A stretch of DNA of 64,000 nt, from assembly GCF_044755465.1 (NCBI RefSeq), contig NZ_JBIVRB010000001.1, positions 310,001 to 374,000 of the forward strand. The letters run 5' to 3'. Position 1 is the stretch's first letter; each line of letters opens with the position of its first letter. A program made the position numbers and the translations under genes. This DNA is from Peterkaempfera sp044755465. GTDB taxonomy: Bacteria; Actinomycetota; Actinomycetes; Streptomycetales; Streptomycetaceae. Below are positions 41,823 to 50,836 of this stretch, one piece after another. Under the pieces are notes generated by a model that was not told where the DNA came from, ran no database searches, and saw nothing but the letters and a program-made list of their open reading frames with translations.

Positions 41823-42914
41823 GTGAGCGGCACGGCTGCGCAGGGCCCCCGGCTTCGGCCGGTGCTGGACGGCATTCCCACGTACAAGCCGGGACGCCCG
41901 GCCTCGGCCACGGACGGCGGGCCGGCCTACAAGCTGTCGTCCAACGAGAACCCGTACGAGCCGCTGCCCGGCGTGCTGGACGCGGTGGTCGCCGCCGCCG
42001 ACCGGATGAACCGCTACCCGGACCTGTCCTGCGCCGACCTCACCGCCGTGCTGGCCGAGCGGTTCGGGGTGCCGCCGACGCACCTGGCGACCGGCACCGG
42101 CTCGGTGGGCGTGGCCCAGCAGCTGCTCCAGGCGACGGCCGGTCCGGGCGACGAGGTGATGTACGCCTGGCGCTCCTTCGAGGCGTACCCGATCATCACC
42201 CGAATCAGCGGCGCCACCCCGGTGACCGTGCCGCTGACCCCCGGCGATGTGCACGACCTGGACGCGATGGCCGACGCCATCACCGACCGGACCCGGCTGA
42301 TCTTCGTCTGCAACCCCAACAACCCCACCGGCACCGTGGTCCGCCGCGCCGCGCTGGAGCGCTTCCTGGACCGGGTGCCCGGCGATGTGCTGGTGGTGCT
42401 GGACGAGGCGTACCGGGAGTTCAACCGCGACGAGCAGGTGCCGGACGGCGTCGAGCTGTACCGCGACCGGCCGAACGTCTGCGTGCTGCGCACCTTCTCC
42501 AAGGCGTACGGCCTGGCGGGGCTGCGGGTCGGCTTCGCCATCGCCCATGAGCCGGTGGCGGCGGCGCTGCGCAAGACGGCGGTGCCGTTCGGCGTCAGCC
42601 AGCTCGCCCAGGACGCGGCGGTGGCCTCGCTGCGCGCCGAGGACGCGCTGCTGGAGCGGGTCGAGGCGCTGGTGGGCGAGCGGACCCGGGTGGCCGAGGC
42701 GCTGGCCGGCCAGGGCTGGACGGTGCCGGAGTCGCAGGCCAATTTCGTCTGGCTGCGGCTGGGCGAGCGCACCGCGGACTTCGCGGCCGCCTGTGAGCGG
42801 GCCGGGGTCGTGGTGCGGCCGTTCGCGCCCGAGGGCGTCCGGGTGACCATCGGGGAGACCGAGGGCAACGACCTCTTCCTGCGCGCGGCGGAGGCGTTCC
42901 GCAAGGAGCTGTGA
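41823..42914 (+). CDS. hisC: Histidinol-phosphate aminotransferase family (aminotransferase class I)
   Basis: 363 residues. PLP-dependent fold type I enzyme: YKLSSNENPYEPLPGV, CNPNNPTGTVV, DEAYREF and the PLP Lys in FSKAYGLAGLRVG; Arg anchor in GVRVTIGE. It resembles HisC/aromatic aminotransferases; as it is far from a his operon it may act on phenylalanine or tyrosine precursors. Start: GTG 41823, with GGAGG 8 nt upstream. A strong terminator follows. Confidence 0.9.
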   Translation: MSGTAAQGPRLRPVLDGIPTYKPGRPASATDGGPAYKLSSNENPYEPLPGVLDAVVAAADRMNRYPDLSCADLTAVLAERFGVPPTHLATGTGSVGVAQQLLQATAGPGDEVMYAWRSFEAYPIITRISGATPVTVPLTPGDVHDLDAMADAITDRTRLIFVCNPNNPTGTVVRRAALERFLDRVPGDVLVVLDEAYREFNRDEQVPDGVELYRDRPNVCVLRTFSKAYGLAGLRVGFAIAHEPVAAALRKTAVPFGVSQLAQDAAVASLRAEDALLERVEALVGERTRVAEALAGQGWTVPESQANFVWLRLGERTADFAAACERAGVVVRPFAPEGVRVTIGETEGNDLFLRAAEAFRKEL

Positions 42915-42926
42915 GGACGTATCAGC

Positions 42927-42958
42927 GGGGGCCGCGCACCGGTCGGTGCGCGGCCCCC
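42927..42958. terminator. Strong bidirectional terminator
   Basis: GGGGGCCGCGCACC (42927-42940) and GGTGCGCGGCCCCC (42945-42958): a perfect 14-bp stem with a 4-nt loop, followed by TTCTC. Located between convergent hisC and the lipoprotein gene. Confidence 0.88.
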
Positions 42959-42973
42959 TTCTCGCTCCCCGGG

Positions 42974-43708
42974 TCAGGTGGTGGGGGAGGCGTTCGGCGT
43001 CGGCGCCGAGCCCGACTCGGGCAGCAGCGGCCGGCAGGTCTTCAGCGCGGCGGCCGTCTTGGGGTCGCTGGTGGCCAGGCCGGCCAGCCCGTTGGTGACG
43101 GTGACGCCCTTGCCCCGCATGCAGTCGGCGAACGCCTTGAGCGCGGAGCTCTCCGCACTGCCGTTGCCGCCGCCGTTGCCGCCCCGGCCGCCGCCGAACG
43201 AGGGCAGCTTGGACTTACAGGCCGCGGCGGCCTTCTGGTACGCCGGGTCGGCGGTGTTCCCCATCCCCATGCCGAAGCCGCCGCCCTCCCGCCCACCGGG
43301 TCGGCCGCTGGGCCAGGCGCTGGGCCGTCCGCTGGGCCAGTTGCTCGGCCGTCCGCTGGGCCAGGCGCTCGGGCGGCCGCTGCCCCACGCCTCCGGGCGG
43401 CCGCTGCCGCGCGGCATGCCGCTGGGCCGGGACGGCAGGGTGTAGCCGTTCTGCTGGAGGCACTGGGCGTACTCCGCGAACGCGCCGCCCGGCCCGCCGC
43501 CGCGGCCCTGGCCGTCACCGCCCTGGCCCGCGCCGGCCTGCCCGGTGGCCGCGGCGGAGGCGGGCGCGGCGGCCGTACCCGAACCGGACGAGCAGCCGGC
43601 CACCAGCAGCGCTCCCCCGCCGAGGAGGGCGGCGGCGCCGAGGGCCGCCCTGCCACGCCGGCGGGGCGTCAGGGCCACGCGGGGCGCAACCGTGCGAGTA
43701 CCGGACAT
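42974..43708 (-). CDS. Lipoprotein with Trp-containing octapeptide repeats
   Basis: 244 residues. N-terminal basic stretch, hydrophobic segment and lipobox LLVAGCSSG (mature Cys about residue 38). The middle contains about four tandem GRPSAWPS-type octapeptides, followed by conserved-looking Cys-bearing segments (FAEYAQCLQQNGY, AYQKAAAACKSKLP, KAFADCMRGKGVTV). The latter resemble a family of small secreted actinobacterial proteins often encoded with MacB-type exporters. It is divergent from the exporter adaptor gene, so a functional link is plausible. Start: ATG 43708. Confidence 0.82.
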   Translation of the reverse strand: MSGTRTVAPRVALTPRRRGRAALGAAALLGGGALLVAGCSSGSGTAAAPASAAATGQAGAGQGGDGQGRGGGPGGAFAEYAQCLQQNGYTLPSRPSGMPRGSGRPEAWGSGRPSAWPSGRPSNWPSGRPSAWPSGRPGGREGGGFGMGMGNTADPAYQKAAAACKSKLPSFGGGRGGNGGGNGSAESSALKAFADCMRGKGVTVTNGLAGLATSDPKTAAALKTCRPLLPESGSAPTPNASPTT

Positions 43709-44004
43709 ACCTGCGGCTCCTCGGGTGTGATGGGCCCCGCCGAACGGGGCACCAGGCCGATCGGGCGGCCGTCCGACCGGAAGAGGTCGGCAGCCACCGC
43801 AGGCAATCAACCGCACCGCCGTGAGGGTGTGCCGGGCGGTTGCTGGGAGTTTGCTGGATGCCCGGTCAAAGGAGCGTAGGAGGACGGCGCCGGAGCCGGT
43901 TGATTCGCACCCGCTGATATGCCTATCACCCGATATGTTCACCCAGTCAACTCCCAGGCTCCGTCCAGGGTCAGGCCAAAGGTGCTGCGGCACGCTGTGC
44001 CGCT

Positions 44005-45423
44005 ATGAAGGTGCTCCCTCGGCGGCGCAGGGCCGTCCTGTTGAACTCCCTGCTCGGTGTGGTCCTGCTGGCGGGCGGTGGCCTGGCGTACGCCACGGTG
44101 AACGCCGATGCCAGCTCCACCAGCCGCACCGGGCAGACCCGTACCGCGACCGTGGCCAAGGGGACGGTGCTGGCCACGGTGTCCGGCTCGGGCACGCTGG
44201 CGTCACCGACCGACGCCGGAGCCGACTTCGTCACCGGCGGCACCCTGACCTCGGTCAAGGTGGCGGTCGGCGACAAGGTCACCAAGGGCCAGGTGCTGGC
44301 CAAGGTGTCGACCACCGACGCCCAGGCGAAGGTGGACGCGGCGCAGGCCGCGCTGAACACCGCGCAGGCCGCGCTGACCAAGGCCCAGGCGGGTGAGACC
44401 GTCACCACCACCGTCCCGGGCACCACCACCGTCCCGGGCACCACCACCGTCCCGGGCACCGGCACCGGCACCGGCAGCGCCGGGCGGTCCGGCGGCCAGA
44501 GCGGCCAGAGCGGCGGCCAGGGCGCGGGCGGCGGTGACGGCGGCGAGTCGTCCACGCCGGTGACCACGACCACCACCAAGGTGGACGCCTCGGCGGTCGC
44601 CCAGGCCGAGCAGCAGGTCACCGAGGCCCAGAACAACCTCACCGACGCCCAGACCGCCCTGGACGGCACGGTGCTCAAGGCCCCGGTCGCCGGCACGGTC
44701 GCCTCGGTGGCGGGCAAGGTCGGGGACACGGTCTCCGGCTCCGGCAGCGGCTCCTCCGGCTCGGGCCAGGGCGGCTCCACCGGCTCCACCGGCTCCTCCT
44801 CGTCCTCCTCCGGCACCCCGACCGGCTTCGTGGTCATCACCAACCCGGCCGGGATGCAGGTCGACGCCTCCTTCTCGGAGTCCGACGCGCTGAAGGTCAA
44901 GAAGGGCCAGGCCGCCACGGTCACCCTCAACGCCCAGTCCGACACCGAGCTCAACGCCAAGGTGCTCTCGATCAGCTCGCTGCCCACCAGCAGTGGCAGC
45001 GGCAGCGGTTCGGGCAGCGCGGTGCAGTACGCCGCCACGTTGAAGATCACCAGCCCCACCGGCAAGCTGCGCACCGGGATGAGCGCCACCATCTCGGTGG
45101 TCACCGGCGAGGCCGACGACGCCCTGTACGTGCCCACCAACGCGGTCTCCGGCACCGGAGCCTCCCGGACCGCCACCGTGGTCAAGGACGACGGCAGCAC
45201 CGAGCGCCGCACCGTCGAGGTCGGCATCGAGGGCGACTCCAGTGTGCAGGTCACCTCCGGGCTGTCGGTCGGTGAGAAGGTCGAGCTGACCAGCACCACC
45301 GCCTCCGGCGGCAACGGCTTCCCCAGCGGCGGCTTCCCCGGCGTCAGCGGCTTCGGCGGCGGCGCGGCCGGCTTCGGCGGCGGCATGCAGGGCAGCCGGT
45401 TCAGCGGGGGTGGCCGCCGGTGA
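44005..45423 (+). CDS. Membrane fusion/periplasmic-type adaptor (HlyD/MacA-like)
   Basis: 472 residues. One N-terminal membrane helix (LLNSLLGVVLLAGGGLAYA), then a biotinyl-lipoyl half (VKVAVGDKVTKGQVLAKVST), a long low-complexity insertion in the coiled-coil hairpin (TTVPG and GSGSGS repeats, ~130-185 and ~245-275), the second lipoyl half (LKAPVAGTVASVAGKVGD) and a beta-barrel domain. In Gram-positive bacteria such adaptors work with MacB-like ABC pairs. GTGA overlap with the ATPase gene. Glycine-rich C-terminus (GGFGG). Confidence 0.9.
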   Translation: MKVLPRRRRAVLLNSLLGVVLLAGGGLAYATVNADASSTSRTGQTRTATVAKGTVLATVSGSGTLASPTDAGADFVTGGTLTSVKVAVGDKVTKGQVLAKVSTTDAQAKVDAAQAALNTAQAALTKAQAGETVTTTVPGTTTVPGTTTVPGTGTGTGSAGRSGGQSGQSGGQGAGGGDGGESSTPVTTTTTKVDASAVAQAEQQVTEAQNNLTDAQTALDGTVLKAPVAGTVASVAGKVGDTVSGSGSGSSGSGQGGSTGSTGSSSSSSGTPTGFVVITNPAGMQVDASFSESDALKVKKGQAATVTLNAQSDTELNAKVLSISSLPTSSGSGSGSGSAVQYAATLKITSPTGKLRTGMSATISVVTGEADDALYVPTNAVSGTGASRTATVVKDDGSTERRTVEVGIEGDSSVQVTSGLSVGEKVELTSTTASGGNGFPSGGFPGVSGFGGGAAGFGGGMQGSRFSGGGRR

Positions 45424-46307
45424 GCCCCAGGCTGCCGATCGGCCGGCGCCGGGCCGAGCGCCCCGCACCGGCCGCCCGGCCCTCCGGACCGGTACCGGTC
45501 ATCTCGGTGCGCGGGGTCCGCAAGTCGTACGGCGAGGGCGACGCCACCGTCCACGCGCTGCGCGGCCCGGACGGCCCCGGCGGCACCCCGCTCGGGGTGA
45601 GCCTGGACGTCGAGCAGGGCGACTTCGTCGCCGTGATGGGCAGCTCAGGCTCCGGCAAGTCGACCCTGATGAACATCCTGGGCTGCCTGGACGTGCCCAC
45701 CGCCGGCCGCTACCTGCTGGACGGCATCGACGTCGGCCACCTGGACGAACACCAGCTCTCGCTGGTGCGCAACCGCAAGATCGGCTTCATCTTCCAGTCC
45801 TTCAACCTGGTCCCGCGCACCAGCGCCCAGGCCCAGGTGGAACTGCCGCTGGCCTACGCCGGCGTCCGCGCCGCCGAACGCCGCCGCCGCGCGGTGGCCG
45901 CGCTCACCATGGTCGGCCTGGCGGACCGGCTCGACCACCGCCCCAATGAGCTGTCCGGCGGCCAGCAGCAGCGGGTGGCGGTGGCGCGCGCCCTGGTCAC
46001 CTCCCCGGCGATGCTGCTGGCCGACGAGCCCACCGGCAACCTGGACAGCCGCTCCACCGACGAGGTGCTCGGCATGATCGACCGGCTGAACGCCGCCGGA
46101 CGCACCGTGGTGCTGATCACCCACGAGGACGAGGTGGCCCGGCACGCCAAGCGGGTGCTGCGCCTGGTGGACGGCCAGATCGTCGCCGACCGGCGGCAGG
46201 GTCCCGTACCGGGCCCGCCGCCGGCCCTCGCCGACCCGGTCGGCTTCCACCGGGGGGCCACCCGCCCCGACCACCAGCGGCCCGCCGCGATCGGAGGCAG
46301 GCCGTGA
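45420..46307 (+). CDS. ABC transporter ATP-binding protein (MacB/LolD type)
   Basis: 295 residues. Walker A SSGSGKST, Q-loop FIFQSFNLV, signature LSGGQQQRVAVARAL, Walker B MLLADEPTGNLD, switch His in LITHED. Clearly a nucleotide-binding subunit of the MacB/LolD family. GTG start overlaps the adaptor stop; its stop overlaps the permease start, so the genes are translationally coupled. An unusual N-terminal extension (~30 residues) and a disordered C-terminal tail are present. Confidence 0.94.
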   Translation: MSPRLPIGRRRAERPAPAARPSGPVPVISVRGVRKSYGEGDATVHALRGPDGPGGTPLGVSLDVEQGDFVAVMGSSGSGKSTLMNILGCLDVPTAGRYLLDGIDVGHLDEHQLSLVRNRKIGFIFQSFNLVPRTSAQAQVELPLAYAGVRAAERRRRAVAALTMVGLADRLDHRPNELSGGQQQRVAVARALVTSPAMLLADEPTGNLDSRSTDEVLGMIDRLNAAGRTVVLITHEDEVARHAKRVLRLVDGQIVADRRQGPVPGPPPALADPVGFHRGATRPDHQRPAAIGGRP

Positions 46308-47518
46308 TCGTCTGGCAGATCCTGCGGTTCGCCGTGGGCGGCCTGGCCGCCAACAAGGTGCGCTCCGCGCTGACCATGCTCGGGGTGCTGATCGGCGTCG
46401 CGGCGGTGATCCTGCTGCTGGCGGTGGGCAACGGCTCCTCGCAGGCGGTCAAGGACTCCATCACCTCGCTGGGCACCAACTCGCTCACCGTCTCCTCCTC
46501 CGGCGGCGGCTTCGGCGCCGCGCGCTCCAGCGGCGCCACCAAGCAGCTGACCCTCAAGGACGCCAAGGCGCTGGCCACCTCCGAGGACGCCACCGACATC
46601 AAGTCGGTCGCCCCGGTGGTCACCAGCTCCGGCACCGCCGTCTACCAGGGCACCGAGTACACGGTGAACTCGATCGTCGGCACCTACCCGGCCTACTTCG
46701 AGACCACCAACAACAAGGTCGCCAAGGGCGACTACTTCAGCAACGACGACGTCCTGGGCTCCCGCAAGGTCGCGGTGATCGGGGCCACCACCGCCGAGGA
46801 GCTGTTCGGCACCACCGACCCGGTGGGCAAGACCATGGTCATCGGCGGCACCCCCTTCACCGTGCGGGGCGTACTGGCCGAGAAGGGCAGCACCGGCCTC
46901 AGCGACTCGGACGACGTGGTGATCGCCCCGCTGCCCACCGTGCAGAACGCCTTCACCGGCTTCGGCTCGCTCAACCAGATCCTGGTGCAGGCCACCTCGG
47001 CCGACGCCACCACGGCCGCGCAGAGCGAGATCACCCAGGTGCTGATGGGCACCCACGGCATCAAGGACGCCAGCAACCTGGACTTCCGGATCAGCAGCCA
47101 GGAGTCGCTGCTCAGCGCCCGGCAGAGCACCAACCAGACGTTCACCGTGCTGCTCGGCGCGGTGGCCGCCATCTCGCTGCTGGTCGGCGGCATCGGCATC
47201 ACCAACATCATGCTGGTCACGGTCACCGAGCGGACCCGGGAGATCGGCATCCGCAAGGCGATCGGCGCGCCCAAGGGCGTGATCCTCGGCCAGTTCCTCG
47301 CCGAGTCGACCCTGCTGTCGGTGCTGGGCGCCGGGCTCGGTGTGCTGGTCGGGCTGGTCGGCTCGCACTTCACGATCGTCGGTATCAAACCGGTGATCAT
47401 CCCCGAGTCCGTCGCGGGCGCGTTCGGCATCGCGGTCGCCATCGGCCTGTTCTTCGGCAGCTACCCGGCCAACCGCGCCGCCTCGCTGCGGCCGATCGAG
47501 GCGCTGCGCCATGAGTAG
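46304..47518 (+). CDS. ABC transporter permease (MacB/FtsX family)
   Basis: 404 residues. MacB_PCD topology: first helix (ALTMLGVLIGVAAVILLLAV), a large extracytoplasmic domain, then three C-terminal helices (AVAAISLLVGGIGITNIMLV; EIGIRKAIGAPKGVIL; AGAFGIAVAIGLFFGSYP). It transports or extrudes a substrate by mechanotransmission together with the ATPase. GTGA overlap at its start; its last 8 bases overlap the start of the next gene. Confidence 0.94.
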   Translation: MIVWQILRFAVGGLAANKVRSALTMLGVLIGVAAVILLLAVGNGSSQAVKDSITSLGTNSLTVSSSGGGFGAARSSGATKQLTLKDAKALATSEDATDIKSVAPVVTSSGTAVYQGTEYTVNSIVGTYPAYFETTNNKVAKGDYFSNDDVLGSRKVAVIGATTAEELFGTTDPVGKTMVIGGTPFTVRGVLAEKGSTGLSDSDDVVIAPLPTVQNAFTGFGSLNQILVQATSADATTAAQSEITQVLMGTHGIKDASNLDFRISSQESLLSARQSTNQTFTVLLGAVAAISLLVGGIGITNIMLVTVTERTREIGIRKAIGAPKGVILGQFLAESTLLSVLGAGLGVLVGLVGSHFTIVGIKPVIIPESVAGAFGIAVAIGLFFGSYPANRAASLRPIEALRHE

Positions 47519-48341
47519 CCCCGAGGAGACGGCCTCAAGGGGGACGGCCTCAAGGGAGATGACCTCAAAGGACTCAAAGGAGATGACGAAGATGGGCGCA
47601 CACCGAGCCGACCTGGTGAAGGCGCCGCCCGCGCCCGTACCGGACACGGTGCGGCCGGCGGCCGGCAGCCCGGAGGAGATCCTGGCCACACCGCCGGACA
47701 CCCGCGACATCACGGCCGAGCTGGCCGCACCGCCGCGCCGCCGGCTGCCCTGGCTCACCCTCTGCCTGGCGGGCGGGATCGTGGCGGCGGTGGCCTTCTC
47801 CGGCGGCGTCTGGTACCAGCGCGACCACGGCACCCCGGGCGGCCGGTCGCCGGTCGCCGCCGGGGGCTTCGGGCAGCGCGCCGCCGCCGGCGGGTCCGGG
47901 CAGTTCGGCAGCCGCCAGGGGCAGCAGGGCGGCGCCGAAGCCGGGGCGGGTGCGAGCGCGGGTGCCGGTGCCGGTGCGAGTGCCGGTGCGAGTGCCGGTA
48001 CGGGATTCGGTGGCGCGGGCGCCGGAGCCGCTTCCGGTGCCACCATGACCACCGGTACCGTCAAGGTCGTCGACGGCGACAACCTCTACCTCACCGACGC
48101 CCAGGGCAACACGGTCAAGATCACCACCAAGAAGGGCTCCACCCAGGTGAAGCTCTCCAAGGACGGCAAGGTCTCCGACCTCCAGCCCGGCGACACCGTG
48201 GTGGTGCAGGGCACCAAGGACGACTCGGGCAATGTCGCCGCCACCCAGGTCACCGAGGGCGCCGGCACCGGCGGCTTCGGGGGATTCGGCGGGTTCGGCG
48301 GATTCGGCGGCGCCCGGCAGGCCGGGGGCGCCGGGGGCTGA
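47511..48341 (+). CDS. DUF5666-like single-pass membrane protein of the exporter operon
   Basis: 276 residues. Cytoplasmic N-terminus, one helix (LTLCLAGGIVAAVAFSGGVW), a Gly/Ala/Ser-rich linker (GASAGAGAGASAG), then a small beta-domain of DUF5666 character (VKVVDGDNLYLTDAQGNTV, LQPGDTVVVQGTKDDSGNV) and a GGFGGFGG tail. Overlap with the permease gene shows it is part of the export unit, perhaps as an accessory or cargo-binding subunit. Function unknown. Confidence 0.82.
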   Translation: MSSPEETASRGTASREMTSKDSKEMTKMGAHRADLVKAPPAPVPDTVRPAAGSPEEILATPPDTRDITAELAAPPRRRLPWLTLCLAGGIVAAVAFSGGVWYQRDHGTPGGRSPVAAGGFGQRAAAGGSGQFGSRQGQQGGAEAGAGASAGAGAGASAGASAGTGFGGAGAGAASGATMTTGTVKVVDGDNLYLTDAQGNTVKITTKKGSTQVKLSKDGKVSDLQPGDTVVVQGTKDDSGNVAATQVTEGAGTGGFGGFGGFGGFGGARQAGGAGG

Positions 48342-48425
48342 GCCGCCCGTCCTCTCTCATCTTCACGCTGTACGGTGCTGGACCCACTCCTTCGACGGTC
48401 CCGGCCGGGGAACGGAAAGCACACC

Positions 48426-49196
48426 ATGGACGGAACCGAAGCCTCCGCCGAGGCCAGCCTGCTGGTCGTCGACGACGAGCCCAACATCCGGGAACTGCTC
48501 GCCGCCTCCCTGCGGTTCGCCGGCTTCCGGGTGGCCTCGGCGGCCACCGGCGAGCAGGCGCTCGCCGCCGTCGCGGCCGACCGCCCCGACCTGGTGGTCC
48601 TGGATGTGATGCTGCCCGACATGGACGGCTTCGCCGTCGTCCGCCGACTGCGCGAGGACTCCCGCCGCCGCCCGACCGGCTCCGGCCGGCCGGGCGGCGG
48701 CACCGGCCCCTGGGACCACCTCCCGGTGCTCTTCCTCACCGCCAAGGACGGCACCGGCGACAAGGTGATCGGGCTGTCGGTGGGCGACGACTACGTCACC
48801 AAGCCGTTCAGCCTGGAGGAGCTGATCGCCCGCATCCGGGCCATCCTGCGCCGCACCGGCGGGCTGCCCGACGACGGACGGCTGACCGTCGCCGACCTGG
48901 AGCTGGACGCGATCGGCCACCAGGTCTCCCGGGCGGGCCGACCGGTCTCGCTGTCGCCCACCGAGTTCAAGCTGCTGCACTACCTGATGGCCAACGCCGG
49001 CCGGGTGGTCTCCAAGATGCAGATCCTGGACCACGTCTGGGCGTACGACTTCGGCGGCGACCTCAGCATCGTCGAGTCGTACATCTCCTACCTGCGGCGC
49101 AAGCTCGACCCGGGCACCGGGGACGCACCCCGGCTGATCCACACCGTGCGCGGGATCGGCTATGTGCTGCGCCGCCCGCCCCACCCCCAGGGCTGA
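48426..49196 (+). CDS. OmpR/PhoB family response regulator
   Basis: 256 residues. Receiver (LLVVDDEPNIRELL; phosphoacceptor in LVVLDVMLPDMDGFAVV; Lys in YVTKPFSLEEL) and winged-helix Trans_reg_C domain (LSPTEFKLLHYLMAN, VESYISYLRRKLDPG). A ~20-residue Gly/Pro-rich insertion separates receiver helix 3 from strand 4 (RRRPTGSGRPGGGTG). The cognate kinase follows 6 bp after the stop. Its proximity to the MacB-like operon suggests control of it. Confidence 0.93.
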   Translation: MDGTEASAEASLLVVDDEPNIRELLAASLRFAGFRVASAATGEQALAAVAADRPDLVVLDVMLPDMDGFAVVRRLREDSRRRPTGSGRPGGGTGPWDHLPVLFLTAKDGTGDKVIGLSVGDDYVTKPFSLEELIARIRAILRRTGGLPDDGRLTVADLELDAIGHQVSRAGRPVSLSPTEFKLLHYLMANAGRVVSKMQILDHVWAYDFGGDLSIVESYISYLRRKLDPGTGDAPRLIHTVRGIGYVLRRPPHPQG

Positions 49197-49202
49197 CCGG
49201 CG

Positions 49203-50675
49203 GTGCGCCGACCCACCCGCGCCGACCTGCCGCCGCTGTCGCTGCGGACCAGGCTGCTGGCGCTGGCCCTGGCGCTGGTCGCGGTCGGGCTGGCGGTCAG
49301 CGACACGGTGGTGGTCGGCACCGTACGGGTCCAGCTGGTGGACCGGCTCGACCAGCAGCTGTACCGCTTCGGGGAGCCGCTCTCCCACCGCGCGGCGGAG
49401 CGCTTCCCGGAGGCCGTCGGCACCGGCCGGTCGCCGGCCGCGTCCGCCGCGCGGCTGCCCAGCCAGTACGCCGTCCAGTTCCTGCGGGCCGACGGCAGCG
49501 CCCAGCAGGTGCTGCGGCAGCCGGTGGCGGCGGGCGACCCCGGGCCACGGCTGCCGGTGCTGACCGGGCGCAGCCTCGCGGACCGGCTGGACGACCCGTT
49601 CGAGGTGCCGGGCGAGCACGGCTCGGGCAACTGGCGGGTGCTGGTGCTGCCGGCCCGGAACGGCGGCGCGGGCGCGCCGGCGGCGGTGCTGGTGGCCGCC
49701 CCGCTGGCCGAGGTGGACGCGACCGTGGCCAAGCTGCGCACCGGCTTCCTGCTGATCGGCGGCTCGGTGCTGCTGCTGATCGCGGTCGCCGGGTGGTTCG
49801 CGGTCCGGGCGGGGCTGCGGCCGCTGCGCCGGATCGAGCAGGGCGCGGCGCTGATCGCCGCCGGTGAGCTGTCGCACCGGATGCCGCAGGCGTCGCCGCG
49901 TACCGAGGTCGGCCGGCTGTCCGCCGCGCTGAACGGGATGCTCACCCAGATCGAGGCGGCCTTCGCGGCGCGCGCCGAGTCCGAGGCCCGGATGCGCCGC
50001 TTCGTCGCGGACGCCTCCCATGAGCTGCGCACCCCGCTGGCCGGCATCCGGGGCTTCGCCGAGCTGTACCGGATGGGCGCGCTGCCCGCCGAGGCCGATG
50101 TGAAGCGCACCATGGCCCGGATCGAGAACGAGGCGGTACGGATGGGCGGGCTGGTCGAGGACCTGCTCACCCTGGCCCGGCTGGACGAGCAGCGGCCGCT
50201 GGAGCGTGAGCCGATGGACCTGCGCAGCCTGGCCGCCGACGCGCTGCACGACTTCACCGCGCTGGACCCGGACCGCGCGGTGTCGCTCACCGGTCCTGGC
50301 GGCCGGGGCGCGCCGCAGCCCGCCGTGGTGCTGGGCGACGAGGCCCGGCTGCGCCAGGTGGTGGCCAACCTGGTCGGCAACGCCATCGCGCACACCCCGG
50401 CCGGTACGCCGGTGCGGATCGGCGTCGGCATGGCGGACGGCGGGGGAGTGCTGGAGGTCGCGGACCAGGGGCCGGGCCTGACCGAGGAGCAGGCGGCCCG
50501 GGTCTTCGAGCGCTTCTTCCGGGTGGACGCCTCGCGCAGCCGCCAGCAGGGCGGTGGCGCCGGGCTCGGGCTGGCGATCGTGGGCGCGCTGGTGGCGGCG
50601 CACGACGGTGCGGTGGAGCTGGTCACCGCACCGGGCGCGGGCGCCCTCTTCCGGGTGCGCATCCCCGCCGCATAG
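49203..50675 (+). CDS. Sensor histidine kinase, HAMP/HisKA type
   Basis: 490 residues. TM1 (ALALALVAVGLAVSDTVVVG), an extracytoplasmic domain of about 140 residues, TM2 (LLIGGSVLLLIAVAGWFAV), HAMP (LRRIEQGAALIAAGELSHRM), H-box (DASHELRTPLAGIRG) and HATPase with N-box (NLVGNAIAHTPAGTP) and G-boxes (VADQGPGL, GAGLGLAIV). Pairs with the upstream OmpR-type regulator. GTG start 6 bp after its stop. Confidence 0.94.
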   Translation: MRRPTRADLPPLSLRTRLLALALALVAVGLAVSDTVVVGTVRVQLVDRLDQQLYRFGEPLSHRAAERFPEAVGTGRSPAASAARLPSQYAVQFLRADGSAQQVLRQPVAAGDPGPRLPVLTGRSLADRLDDPFEVPGEHGSGNWRVLVLPARNGGAGAPAAVLVAAPLAEVDATVAKLRTGFLLIGGSVLLLIAVAGWFAVRAGLRPLRRIEQGAALIAAGELSHRMPQASPRTEVGRLSAALNGMLTQIEAAFAARAESEARMRRFVADASHELRTPLAGIRGFAELYRMGALPAEADVKRTMARIENEAVRMGGLVEDLLTLARLDEQRPLEREPMDLRSLAADALHDFTALDPDRAVSLTGPGGRGAPQPAVVLGDEARLRQVVANLVGNAIAHTPAGTPVRIGVGMADGGGVLEVADQGPGLTEEQAARVFERFFRVDASRSRQQGGGAGLGLAIVGALVAAHDGAVELVTAPGAGALFRVRIPAA

Positions 50676-50762
50676 GCCGCCGCCGGGCCCGGGATGACGC
50701 CGGGTGACCGACCTCACGCCCGCCGGAGGGCTTTCCGGGGCTTTGGTGTCGTAGGGGTGGGA

Positions 50763-50821
50763 CATAATTCCTGCAGAGCTTGTGAACGTGTTCACGTTCA
50801 CAAGCGGACAAGCTCTGCAGG
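50763..50821 (+). promoter_or_regulatory. cyd promoter with Rex-like operator and nested inverted repeats
   Basis: CATAAT (50763-50768) is a probable -10. Immediately downstream lies an outer 14-bp inverted repeat, CCTGCAGAGCTTGT (50770-50783) with ACAAGCTCTGCAGG (50808-50821), enclosing and overlapping an inner one with 12-bp arms CTTGTGAACGTG (50779-50790) and CACGTTCACAAG (50793-50804). The start of the inner repeat reads TTGTGAACGTGTTCACGT, close to the Rex consensus TTGTGAANNNNTTCACAA. Rex (NADH-sensing) controls cyd in Streptomyces. The outer arm ends just before the AGGAGG ribosome site (50823-50828). Confidence 0.8.
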
Positions 50822-50836
50822 TAGGAGGCGTGCCCC

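Noticed and set aside
50779..50804. Second complete Rex site on the minus strand of the same inverted repeat
   Set aside because: Read from the other side the second half is AACAC rather than TTCAC, so only one good Rex match exists.
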